Below, one piece after another: positions 16,350 through 23,774 of a DNA stretch of 49,999 nucleotides. A program made the position numbers and the translations under genes. Source of the stretch: DATEPR01 sp036279295 (GTDB lineage: Bacteria; Actinomycetota; Actinomycetes; Mycobacteriales; Pseudonocardiaceae). The stretch's first letter is position 1, and every line of letters begins with the position of its first letter. The notes under the pieces were generated by a model, which was not told the DNA's origin, did not search any database, and saw only the letters and a list, made by a program, of their open reading frames with translations. The stretch is from NCBI GenBank assembly GCA_036279295.1, contig DASUJK010000335.1, positions 1 through 49,999 of the forward strand. The letters run 5' to 3'.

Positions 16350-17137
16350 CGGGCTGCCTTCCCGTTGGTCTGGCCGGCGGTGGCGTCGTTGCTCGCTTCG
16401 GCAGGTTGTGGCTGTCGCTTCGCTCCTAGGCCTCCCGCGCCGCTGGCGCGGGAGGCCTCCCCAATGATCCGGCCGCCGTCGATGGTCACGGTCCGGTCGA
16501 TCAGCTTGGGCGGCGGTGGTTCGTGGCTGGCCAGCAGGATCGTCCGACCGCGCTCCCGGGCGCCGGCCAGCAGATCGTCCACCACCACCCTGGCGTCCAC
16601 GTCCAGGCCCGCGTACGGCTCGTCGAGCAGCAGCAGGTCCGGATCGCGCAGCCGGCAGCGTGCCAGCGCGAGCCGCTGGCGCATGCCCTGGGAGAACCCG
16701 CCGGTGCGCACGTCGGTCACCTCGGCCATGCCGACGCTGTCCAGCGCGGCATCGATGCCGGCCGGGTCCAGGCCGTGCATGGCGCAGGTGAACTTGAGGT
16801 TCTCGGCCGCCGTCAGGTCCTCGTACAGCCGGAAGTGGTGGCCGAGCAGATCGGTGTTGGCCCTGATCCTGGCCCGTGCGGTCAGCAGGTCGTAGCCGAG
16901 CACGGTGCCCTCGCCGAACGTGGGCGACAGTGCTGTGGCGATAACCCGTAACAGTGTCGATTTGCCCGAACCGTTGGGCCCGCACAGCCAGATGGTCTCG
17001 CCGCGCTCGACGTCCAGACTTGCCCGCACCAGTCCGGGTAGCGCGCCGAACAGCCTGGTCACCCCGCGCAGGGTCACCGCTGTGTCGGTCACCGGACGTG
17101 CCGGTCGCGTCCGGACCAGGCGCTCTCCGAGCTTCAT
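16346..17137 (-). CDS. ccmA: CcmA, ATPase subunit of the heme-handling ABC complex
   Basis: 263 residues. An ABC ATPase with Walker A GPNGSGKST (residues 53-61), signature FSQGMRQRLALAR, Walker B LLLLDEPYAGLD and the switch His in LASHEP. ATP hydrolysis releases holo-CcmE from CcmC. A hydrophilic Ala/Gln/Lys-rich tail of about 40 residues extends the C-terminus beyond the family's usual length. It is the first gene of the operon; GGTGGAG precedes the ATG at 17137. Confidence 0.95.
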   Translation of the reverse strand: MKLGERLVRTRPARPVTDTAVTLRGVTRLFGALPGLVRASLDVERGETIWLCGPNGSGKSTLLRVIATALSPTFGEGTVLGYDLLTARARIRANTDLLGHHFRLYEDLTAAENLKFTCAMHGLDPAGIDAALDSVGMAEVTDVRTGGFSQGMRQRLALARCRLRDPDLLLLDEPYAGLDVDARVVVDDLLAGARERGRTILLASHEPPPPKLIDRTVTIDGGRIIGEASRASGAGGLGAKRQPQPAEASNDATAGQTNGKAAR

Positions 17138-17182
17138 CGCTCCACCCCGCCTAGTATCGCCAAAAAAAGTTGGTGATAGAGC

Positions 17183-17211
17183 ACGGTATGCCTGCGCGCA
17201 CCTCCGGTCAA
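17183..17211 (-). promoter_or_regulatory. Candidate sigma-70-type promoter of the ccm operon
   Basis: On the minus strand TTGACC (17206-17211) is followed after exactly 17 bases by TACCGT (17183-17188). It lies about 45 bases upstream of the ccmA start codon. A run of seven T in the leader precedes ccmA. Spacing and -35 match are good; the -10 is a fair match. Confidence 0.55.
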
Positions 17212-17289
17212 CGCTTGCCTACCGGTCTCGCCTACTTCTATCGTTCATAGTTCTTAGCCATACAACAACCATCATTGCTAGGGGGCCGG

Positions 17290-18042
17290 GTGGCGGGCGG
17301 GATCAGCTACGCGATCGCCTTCGGCGGCGGCGTGGTGTCGTTCCTGTCGCCGTGCGTGCTGCCGCTGGTGCCCGTGTACCTGTCCATCACGACCGGCATC
17401 GGCGTCACCGAACTGGCCGAGGGCGGGCGATCCACCATGCGTGCGGTGGCCAAGGGCACCGGTCTGTTCGTGGCCGGCTTCTCGCTCGTGTTCATCGCGC
17501 TCGGCCTGTCGGTCACGGTCCTGGGCGCCACACTGCTGCGCAACCAGGCCGCCATCACCAGGATCTCGGGCGTCGTGGTGATCGCCATGGCCGTGGTCCT
17601 GTTTGTCGGGACCGTGTTGCATCGCGGCTGGTTCGTCCGAGAAGCCCGCTTCCACCTGAACCTGTCGCGGTACGGCCCATGGGCGGCACCACTGGCCGGC
17701 GCCGCGTTCGCATTCGGGTGGACCCCGTGCATCGGGCCGGTACTCGGCTCGGTGCTGGCGATCGCGGCGACCGAGAACGGCGTGGCACGAGGCGGACTGC
17801 TGCTGGCCGTCTACTCGGCCGGTCTCGCGGTGCCGTTCATGATCACCGGCCTGGCGTTCCAGCGGGTGGTTGGCGCGATGTCCTGGACGAAACGGCACTC
17901 GGTGGCCATTGTGTCCGGTTCCGCCATCCTGCTCGGCGCATTCGGCCTACTGCTGGTGCTCAACCAGCTGACCTGGCTGACCCTGCATCTCCAGACCACG
18001 GCCAACGCGGTCGGCCTCGGTTGGCTGGTCACGCTGGGCTGA
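17290..18042 (+). CDS. ccdA: CcdA-like transmembrane thiol-disulfide transporter
   Basis: About 250 residues, six membrane helices. CcdA/DsbD-type proteins carry electrons from cytoplasmic thioredoxin across the membrane to ResA/CcmG-like proteins. The two redox Cys lie in FLSPCVLPLVP (C22) and GWTPCIGPVLG (C147). The GTG start at 17290 is preceded by AGGGGG; an upstream TTG is possible. It diverges from ccmA, consistent with a role in the same maturation pathway, supplying reductant to the WCAEC thioredoxin CcmG. It ends three bases from the convergent NiCoT gene. Confidence 0.93.
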   Translation: MAGGISYAIAFGGGVVSFLSPCVLPLVPVYLSITTGIGVTELAEGGRSTMRAVAKGTGLFVAGFSLVFIALGLSVTVLGATLLRNQAAITRISGVVVIAMAVVLFVGTVLHRGWFVREARFHLNLSRYGPWAAPLAGAAFAFGWTPCIGPVLGSVLAIAATENGVARGGLLLAVYSAGLAVPFMITGLAFQRVVGAMSWTKRHSVAIVSGSAILLGAFGLLLVLNQLTWLTLHLQTTANAVGLGWLVTLG

Positions 18043-18045
18043 ACA

Positions 18046-19161
18046 TCAGCACTCGGGCGGATTGCCATTGACCTCGGGCGCCCGGTGGTCCAGGCCGGCC
18101 AGTCGCCAGTAGCCGATGGCGCACGCCCACACCACGACGAACAGGCCGACGATGAAGAAGCCGACGTTGTTCAGGCTGAGGCCGGAGATCCAGTTCACCA
18201 CCGGGTCGGCGATGTTGAAGTCGTCGTGCAGCACGCCGACCAGTTCGACGCTGCCGATGATCACCGCGACCGCGATGGACAGTCCGGTGATCGTGATGTT
18301 GTAGTAGACCTTGCGCAGCGGGTTGGAAAAGGCCCAGTGGTAGGCGAAGTTCATAAACGTACCGTCCACAGTGTCCAGTAGGCTCATGCCGGCGGCGAAC
18401 AGCAGCGGCAGCGCGACGATGGCGTACCAGGGCAGCCCGCTGGCCGCGCCGCTGCCGGCCAGCACCAGCAGTGTGGCCTCGGTGGCCGTGTCGAAGCCGA
18501 GCCCGAACAGCAGCCCGACCGGATACATCTGACCGGGCCGCGTGATGGCGCGGGTCAGGCGGCCCAGGAACCGATTGAAGAAACCGCGGTTAGCCAGTTG
18601 GGACTCAAGTTCGTCCTCGTCGAACTCGCCGCGCCGCATGCCACGCCAGATCCGGACGATGCCGACCAGCACCGCGAGGTTGAGGATCGCGATCAGGTAC
18701 AGGAACAGGCCGGACACGCCGGTACTGATCAGACCGAGAGTCTGGTGGGCGCTGGAGTCGGCGCTGGTGAGTGCGGTCACCAGGCGTGCGCCGACGGCGA
18801 TCAGCCCGGCCAGCACCAGCACGACGGTGGAGTGGCCGAGTGCGAACCAGAACCCGACGGACACCGGCCGCTTGCCGTCGCCCATCAGCTTGCGGGTGGT
18901 GTTGTCGATGGCCGCGATGTGGTCGGCGTCGAACGCGTGGCGCAGCCCGAGGGTGTACGCGGTGACGCCGAGCCCGATGCCGAACACCTGGGTGCCGACC
19001 GCGTAGTGGTGGGGGAGCACCAGGACGATCAGGATGCCCCACGCCACGACGTGCAGCAGCACGATGGCGCCGAAGACGGTCGCGATGCGCACCCAGTCCT
19101 CGCGCATGCCGAGCAGGGAAGCTCGAAACGATGTCGGGTCTGTCTCGGGTGGCGTGCCCAT
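18046..19161 (-). CDS. NiCoT-family transporter, probably for cobalt
   Basis: 371 residues, eight predicted membrane helices. The NiCoT signature RHAFDADHIAAIDN (HX4DH) is present, as are LGHSTVVLVL, GLGFDTATEATLL and LFAAGMSLLDTVDG. The family imports Ni2+ or Co2+. A cobalamin riboswitch lies directly upstream, so the physiological metal is most likely cobalt for B12 synthesis. The ATG at 19161 has AAAGG nine bases upstream, inside a hairpin. A long cytoplasmic loop between helices (IWRGMRRGEFDEDELESQL) is usual for the family. Confidence 0.93.
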   Translation of the reverse strand: MGTPPETDPTSFRASLLGMREDWVRIATVFGAIVLLHVVAWGILIVLVLPHHYAVGTQVFGIGLGVTAYTLGLRHAFDADHIAAIDNTTRKLMGDGKRPVSVGFWFALGHSTVVLVLAGLIAVGARLVTALTSADSSAHQTLGLISTGVSGLFLYLIAILNLAVLVGIVRIWRGMRRGEFDEDELESQLANRGFFNRFLGRLTRAITRPGQMYPVGLLFGLGFDTATEATLLVLAGSGAASGLPWYAIVALPLLFAAGMSLLDTVDGTFMNFAYHWAFSNPLRKVYYNITITGLSIAVAVIIGSVELVGVLHDDFNIADPVVNWISGLSLNNVGFFIVGLFVVVWACAIGYWRLAGLDHRAPEVNGNPPEC

Positions 19162-19170
19162 CGGATACCG

Positions 19171-19193
19171 CCTTTCCAGCACCTCGTGGAAGG
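19171..19193 (-). promoter_or_regulatory. Hairpin enclosing the NiCoT Shine-Dalgarno sequence
   Basis: On the minus strand CCTTCCA (from 19193) can pair with TGGAAAGG (to 19171), seven pairs with one bulged base and an 8-base loop. The purine stretch GAAAGG, the ribosome binding site of the NiCoT gene, is in the 3' arm. It sits just after the B12 riboswitch, as expected for a translational off-switch. Confidence 0.55.
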
Positions 19194-19202
19194 TTCCTCG
19201 GT

Positions 19203-19353
19203 GCCGTGGCCGGTCTCCTGGCTGACGGGTCGACGCTCTCCGCCCGCCTTCCCAGCGCGAATGTAGGCCAATGGCGTTGTCTGAGCGGAGAACTTCCCGA
19301 TCACAGTGGCGAGGGCCGCACCGGTATTCCACCGGTTTCCCGAACACCACGGC
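19203..19353 (-). ncRNA. Cobalamin (B12) riboswitch
   Basis: Read on the minus strand, the closing stem P1 is GCCGTGG (19347-19353) with CCACGGC (19203-19209). The core has GGGAAACCGGTGGAATACC, then GCGGCCCTCGCCACTGTGA and GGGAAGT, and the B12 box AGCCAGGAGACCGGCC at 19208-19223. These are the conserved parts of the AdoCbl riboswitch in their usual order. It controls the NiCoT gene: at high cobalamin the transporter would be shut off. Confidence 0.93.
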
Positions 19354-19360
19354 GTACGCC

Positions 19361-19390
19361 AACGTAGCCAAACGTTCGATGCGCACACAA
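19361..19390 (-). promoter_or_regulatory. Candidate promoter of the riboswitch-NiCoT transcript
   Basis: On the minus strand TTGTGT (19385-19390) and TACGTT (19361-19366) are 18 bases apart. A start point about seven bases downstream would fall at the 5' edge of riboswitch stem P1, which fits well. The hexamers themselves are only moderate matches. Confidence 0.4.
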
Positions 19391-19591
19391 GCGTGGTTAC
19401 TGTACATATGAACATGTGTGCGGACAACAGTGTTCCGGTTACAGTCCTATGCGGACACTCCCTGCTCGGCCGAGGACCGAGGGTTCCGACGGGCGTCGGG
19501 CAGTTCGCCGCCGATGCATCGCGAGTCGGGGTGCGGCTCGTCACACTTCCGGTCGGGGAACTTTTCGGTCCGTCCCACCGACCCGGACACC

Positions 19592-19786
19592 ATGAACGAC
19601 TCGCACCAGGTGGAGCAGGCCAGCTGCGGTTGTGGCTGCCCCGAGTTGTACGCGGACCACGACGCACCGGCGGACCGGCGGATCGTCATCACCGACGACT
19701 TCGGTCAGCGTGTGCAGATGAGTGCGGACCAGTTGCGGGTACTGGTCGCCGGGATCAAGTCCGGTGTGCTGGAACTGATCGACTAG
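19592..19786 (+). CDS. Small cysteine-rich protein, unknown function
   Basis: 64 residues from ATG 19592. The N-terminus has ASCGCGCPELYADHD, three closely spaced Cys that could bind a metal, followed by RRIVITDDFGQRVQMSADQLRVLVAGIKSGVLELID, a compact alpha/beta-looking segment. There is no clear Shine-Dalgarno sequence, so the start is uncertain; the frame is open further upstream. Its TAG shares the palindrome CTAG with the stop of the convergent sigma factor gene. I do not recognise the family. Confidence 0.5.
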   Translation: MNDSHQVEQASCGCGCPELYADHDAPADRRIVITDDFGQRVQMSADQLRVLVAGIKSGVLELID

Positions 19787-20340
19787 GGACCGGCACTGGT
19801 CACCGGGTCCTCGTCCGCGCGCAACGCGTCCAGCAGGTCGGCGCGTGCGCGGAACACCCGGGACCGGATCGTGCCCACCGGGCAGTCGCATGCCTGCGCT
19901 GCCTCCGCATAGGACAGACCCATGACCCGCGTCAGCACGAACGCCTCGCGGCGTTCCGGTTCCAGGGCGGCGATGGCGTGCCGTAACTCGGCCGCTCCCG
20001 AGTGATCGGCAACGCTGCGGCGCCGGTCGAGTTCGTACTCCCAGTCACCACCGGCGCGGCGTGGACTGTGTTGATTGGCGCGCACCTGGTCGGCGGCGAC
20101 CCGCCGGGCGATGGCGAGCAGCCACGGCCGGGCCGGTGAGCGCTGTGCGTAGCGAGGTAGAGCGGCGAACGCGCGTAGATAGGTCTCCTGGACCAGATCC
20201 TCGACCTGGCCGGCGTCGGCGAGATAGGACAGCAGGCGGCGCAGCTGACCGGTGGTGGCGCGGATGAAGGCGGCGGCAGCGTCCCGGTCGCCGCGTTGGG
20301 CGGCGACGGCCCAACTCGTCATCGCGTCGTCGTCCAGCAC
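19783..20340 (-). CDS. ECF sigma factor (SigC-like)
   Basis: 185 residues. Region 2 has QVEDLVQETYLRAFAALPRY and ARPWLLAIARRVAADQVRANQ; region 4 has LEPERREAFVLTRVMGLSYAEAAQACDCPVGTIRSRVFRARADLL. Together these are a complete two-domain ECF sigma factor. The GTG at 20340 is preceded by GGGAGG; ATG 20319 (MTSWAVAAQ) is an alternative. The divergent neighbour is a zinc-finger anti-sigma-type membrane protein, which likely controls it. A GGAAA-N16-CGTA element upstream suggests autoregulation. Confidence 0.92.
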   Translation of the reverse strand: MLDDDAMTSWAVAAQRGDRDAAAAFIRATTGQLRRLLSYLADAGQVEDLVQETYLRAFAALPRYAQRSPARPWLLAIARRVAADQVRANQHSPRRAGGDWEYELDRRRSVADHSGAAELRHAIAALEPERREAFVLTRVMGLSYAEAAQACDCPVGTIRSRVFRARADLLDALRADEDPVTSAGP

Positions 20341-20373
20341 GATGCGGACCTCCCGGTCTTCCGCGATCAACGG

Positions 20374-20398
20374 TACGACACGTTCCTGGGAACTTTCC
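20374..20398 (-). promoter_or_regulatory. Candidate ECF-type autoregulated promoter
   Basis: On the minus strand GGAAA (20394-20398) and CGTA (20374-20377) are separated by 16 bases, close to the general ECF pattern GGAAC-N16/17-CGTT. It lies about 34 bases before the sigma factor start codon, in the divergent gap with the anti-sigma gene. Confidence 0.4.
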
Positions 20399-20423
20399 GA
20401 GGCCGTCCGCCGACCTGACCGAC

Positions 20424-21116
20424 ATGGCGGACGATGTGAGCCACATGGGGTGCACGGTTGTACGCGAGGGACTGTCGGCGATGCTGGACGGGGAGCCGGC
20501 GCCCAACGCCGATGATCTTCGTGCGCACGTGGCCGGTTGCCCCGACTGTGCACGGTGGCAGGCACAGTCGGCCGATCTGGACCGGCGGCTGCGGATCGGC
20601 CTGGTTCGGGTCGGCGGGCCCGACGTGGCCGAGACGATCCTGAGCCAGGTCCGGCTGCCGAGTCGGGGGCGTTGGCAGAACCGGCTGCGGGTCGCGCTGG
20701 CCGTGGTCGCGCTGGTGCAGGTCACCATCGGCCTGGCCGACCTGTTCGACACGATGAGTCTGGCGATGGTCGTGCGCAGCCCGCACGTGGACCATGAGGA
20801 AGCCGCGTTCGGCGTGGCGTTCGGCGTCGTGATGGCGATGATCGCGTGGAACAGCAGGCGGGCTCGCGGCGAGGTGCCGGTGCTCGCGGCTGTCGTGTCC
20901 ATGCTGGCTGTGTCGTCGGTGTCCGACCTGGCCAACGGTGAGGTCAGCTGGCCGAGGCTGGCCACCCACGCCCCGATCCTGGCCGCCCTCATCCTGGCGG
21001 TCGCGTTGGGCAGGGCGACCCGGGGCGGCGACGGCCCGGTCGGTCGTGTGGTTCCGGTGCCGCTCCCGGGTGGCATGGCGCCGGCACCGCCAGCAGTGCG
21101 TCGCGAGATCGCCTGA
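20424..21116 (+). CDS. Anti-sigma factor-like membrane protein with zf-HC2 domain
   Basis: 230 residues. The N-terminal zinc-finger anti-sigma domain reads CTVVREGLSAMLDGE-(x)-LRAHVAGCPDCARWQ, with the H-x3-C-x2-C core. Four or five membrane helices follow from about residue 90. It is divergent from the ECF sigma factor gene, the usual pairing, and would hold the sigma factor at the membrane until a signal arrives. ATG 20445 (MGCTVV) is an alternative start; neither has a good Shine-Dalgarno sequence. The signal is not visible. Confidence 0.82.
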   Translation: MADDVSHMGCTVVREGLSAMLDGEPAPNADDLRAHVAGCPDCARWQAQSADLDRRLRIGLVRVGGPDVAETILSQVRLPSRGRWQNRLRVALAVVALVQVTIGLADLFDTMSLAMVVRSPHVDHEEAAFGVAFGVVMAMIAWNSRRARGEVPVLAAVVSMLAVSSVSDLANGEVSWPRLATHAPILAALILAVALGRATRGGDGPVGRVVPVPLPGGMAPAPPAVRREIA

Positions 21117-21164
21117 CGATCGCTCAGGGCGAACACCAGCCGGAACAACCGGGTCGTTCCATGG

Positions 21165-21185
21165 GTTGAGTGGTACAGGCTCAAC
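21165..21185. promoter_or_regulatory. HAIR-like HspR operator upstream of lon
   Basis: GTTGAG (21165-21170) and CTCAAC (21180-21185) are inverted with nine bases between. The HspR-binding HAIR consensus is CTTGAGT-N7-ACTCAAG, whose inner TTGAG-N9-CTCAA is met exactly here. It lies about 27 bases before the lon ATG. In Streptomyces, lon is an established member of the HspR regulon. Confidence 0.7.
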
Positions 21186-21211
21186 TTACCTATGTGAACG
21201 GCGGTGAGGGC

Positions 21212-23614
21212 ATGAACCAGACCTTGGTGCTGCCGATCCTGGCGTTGGACGATGACGTGGTACTGCCCGGCATGGTGGTTCCGCTGGACCTCTCGGACGC
21301 GGACGTGCGCACGGCTGTCGACGCCGCGCGGGCCGCTGCCGATGGTCGCGTGCCGACGTCCGGGATTCGGTCGGCCACTCCCGAGGCTGGCAAGGCGAAG
21401 GTGCTTCTGGTGCCACGGCAGGACGGGCGCTACGGCTCCGTCGGTGTCGTCGGCGTGATCGAGCAGGTCGGTCGGATGCCGAAGGGTCGCGCCGTGGCTG
21501 TGGTCCGGGGCACCGAGCGGGTCCGGGTGGGCGCCGCCACGACCGGGCCGGGTGCCGCGCTGTGGGTGGAGGCCGCCGTCGTGGCGGAGATCGCGCCCAC
21601 CGAGGACATCGGCGAACTGGTGCGCGAGTACAAGGGCGTGCTGTCGGCGATCCTGCAACAGCGGGGTGCCTGGCAGGTCGTCGACTCCGTGCAACAGGTC
21701 GACGAGCCGTCCGCACTGGCCGACCTGGCCGGTTACGCGCCGTACCTGTCGACCGCGCAGAAGGTCACGCTGCTGGAGATGGCCGACGTTGCCGAGCGGA
21801 TTCGGCAGGCGTTGACCTGGGCCAGGGAACACCTGGCCGAACTGGACGTGAGCGAGACGATCCGCAAGGACGTCGCCGAGGGCATGGAGAAGCAGCAACG
21901 CGAGTTCCTGCTCCGCCAGCAACTGGCCGCGATCCGCAAGGAACTGGCCGACCTGGACGGCAAGCCCGCCTCCGAGGAGCAGGACTACCGCGCCCGGGTG
22001 GAAGCGGCCGACCTGCCGGAGAAGGTGCGCGCCGCCGCTCTGTCCGAAGTGGACAAGCTGGAGCGCACGTCCGACCAGTCGCCCGAGGTGGGCTGGATCC
22101 GCACGTGGCTGGACACGGTGCTGGACCTGCCGTGGAGCGTGCACACCGAGGACAGTTACGACATTCCTGGCGCCAGGGCCATTCTGGACGCCGACCACTC
22201 CGGCTTGTCCGACGTGAAGGACCGGATCGTGGAGTACCTCGCGGTCCGCAAGCGGCGCGAGGACCAGGGGCTGAAGGTTGTCGGCGGTCGACGCAGCGGT
22301 GCTGTGCTGGCGCTGGTCGGGCCACCGGGTGTCGGCAAGACGTCGCTCGGCGAGTCGGTGGCCAGGGCGATGGGCCGCAAGTTCGTCCGGGTGGCACTGG
22401 GTGGCATCCGGGACGAGGCCGAGATCCGCGGGCACCGGCGGACCTACGTCGGCGCGCTGCCCGGCCGGATCGTGCGGGCCATCGGCGAGGCGGGTTCGAT
22501 GAACCCGGTCGTGCTGCTGGACGAGATCGACAAGGTGGGTGCCGACTACCGGGGCGACCCGACGGCGGCGCTGCTGGAGGTCCTGGACCCGGCGCAGAAC
22601 CACACGTTCCGCGACCACTACCTGGACGTCGACCTCGACCTGTCCGACGTGGTGTTCCTGGCCACGGCGAACGTGCTCGACTCGATCCCCGGCCCGCTGC
22701 TGGACCGGATGGAGCTGGTCTCGCTGGACGGCTACACCGAGGCCGAGAAAGTCACCATCGCGGCCGATCACCTGCTGCCCAGGCAGCTGGAGCGGGCCGG
22801 CATGTCGGCGGACGACGTCACGGTGACCGAACCGGCGCTGCGGGTGTTGGCCGCCGAGTACACCCGGGAAGCGGGTGTGCGCGACCTGGAGCGCTCGATC
22901 GCCAGGGTGCTGCGCAAGGTGGCGACCGGCCTGGCGCTGGAGCAGGTCACCGTGCCGGTCACGGTGGACGCCGGCGACCTGCGGTCCTACGTCGGCAGGC
23001 CCAGGCACACGCCGGAGTCGGCCGAGCGGACCACGCTGCCCGGCGTGGCGACCGGACTGGCCGTCACCGGCGCGGGTGGTGACGTCCTGTTCATCGAGGC
23101 GTCGCTGGCCGACCCGGAAACCGGTTCGACCGGACTGACGCTGACCGGACAACTCGGTGACGTCATGAAGGAGTCCGCGCAGATCGCCCTGTCCTACCTG
23201 CGCAGCCATGGCGCCGAACTGGAACTTCCGGTCGGTGACCTGCGGGAACGCGGTGTGCACCTGCACGTGCCGGCTGGCGCGGTGCCCAAGGACGGGCCGA
23301 GCGCGGGCGTCACGATGACAACCGCTCTGGTGTCGCTGCTGTCCGGGCGGCCGGTCCGTTCGGATGTGGCCATGACCGGTGAGGTGTCGCTGACCGGGCG
23401 GGTGCTGCCGATCGGCGGGGTCAAGCAGAAGCTGTTGGCCGCACACCGGGCCGGCATCACCACGGTGCTCATCCCGCGGCGCAACGAGCCGGACCTGGAC
23501 GACGTGCCGGCCGAGGTGCTGGCACAGCTGACCGTGCATCCGGTGGCCGACGTGCGGGAAGTGCTCGCGCTGGCGCTGGAACCGGCCAGGACGGCGGTGG
23601 ACATCGCCGCCTGA
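21212..23614 (+). CDS. lon: ATP-dependent Lon protease
   Basis: 800 residues. The N-terminal substrate-binding LON domain (about 1-200) starts LVLPILALDDDVVLPGMVVPL. The AAA+ module has Walker A GPPGVGKTS (370-378), Walker B PVVLLDEIDKV and the RGDPTAALLEVLDPAQN stretch typical of Lon. The protease domain has DGPSAGVTM with the catalytic Ser S697, and K740 in GGVKQKLLAAH. It degrades damaged and regulatory proteins in the cytoplasm. The ATG at 21212 follows GGTGAGG; a HAIR-like site upstream suggests HspR heat-shock control. It is monocistronic and ends in a very long inverted repeat. Confidence 0.97.
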   Translation: MNQTLVLPILALDDDVVLPGMVVPLDLSDADVRTAVDAARAAADGRVPTSGIRSATPEAGKAKVLLVPRQDGRYGSVGVVGVIEQVGRMPKGRAVAVVRGTERVRVGAATTGPGAALWVEAAVVAEIAPTEDIGELVREYKGVLSAILQQRGAWQVVDSVQQVDEPSALADLAGYAPYLSTAQKVTLLEMADVAERIRQALTWAREHLAELDVSETIRKDVAEGMEKQQREFLLRQQLAAIRKELADLDGKPASEEQDYRARVEAADLPEKVRAAALSEVDKLERTSDQSPEVGWIRTWLDTVLDLPWSVHTEDSYDIPGARAILDADHSGLSDVKDRIVEYLAVRKRREDQGLKVVGGRRSGAVLALVGPPGVGKTSLGESVARAMGRKFVRVALGGIRDEAEIRGHRRTYVGALPGRIVRAIGEAGSMNPVVLLDEIDKVGADYRGDPTAALLEVLDPAQNHTFRDHYLDVDLDLSDVVFLATANVLDSIPGPLLDRMELVSLDGYTEAEKVTIAADHLLPRQLERAGMSADDVTVTEPALRVLAAEYTREAGVRDLERSIARVLRKVATGLALEQVTVPVTVDAGDLRSYVGRPRHTPESAERTTLPGVATGLAVTGAGGDVLFIEASLADPETGSTGLTLTGQLGDVMKESAQIALSYLRSHGAELELPVGDLRERGVHLHVPAGAVPKDGPSAGVTMTTALVSLLSGRPVRSDVAMTGEVSLTGRVLPIGGVKQKLLAAHRAGITTVLIPRRNEPDLDDVPAEVLAQLTVHPVADVREVLALALEPARTAVDIAA

Positions 23615-23647
23615 CGGCCGGAAGTGACAGACGGCCGGAAGTGACAG
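23614..23647 (+). repeat. Two tandem copies of a 17-bp repeat after lon
   Basis: The unit ACGGCCGGAAGTGACAG occurs at 23614-23630 and, with no change or gap, at 23631-23647. The first copy begins at the last base of the lon stop codon. The end of the second copy is the start of the long inverted repeat. Confidence 0.9.
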
Positions 23648-23685
23648 TGGGTCGTCCTCAGTGACACTGAGGACGACCCACTGTC
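23643..23685. terminator. 43-base perfect inverted repeat downstream of lon
   Basis: The arms at 23643-23663 and 23665-23685 are perfectly complementary over 21 bp around a single central A (23664). As RNA this is a very stable hairpin and is placed as the lon terminator, though there is no T-tract. The size and perfection are unusual for a simple terminator, and CCGGA/TCCGG outside the arms extends the symmetry further. Confidence 0.7.
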
Positions 23686-23774
23686 GTGTCATCCGGTTGT
23701 CCGGCGTCCGGCTGGACTTGCCGGACAACCCCCGGCTGGGCAGTCTTGACTGGTCCAGGCTAGGGGGCGAAACA

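Noticed and set aside
20045..23728. A 1227-codon open frame on the minus strand opposite lon
   Set aside because: It covers the complete, well-conserved Lon coding sequence in antisense and shows no family motif.
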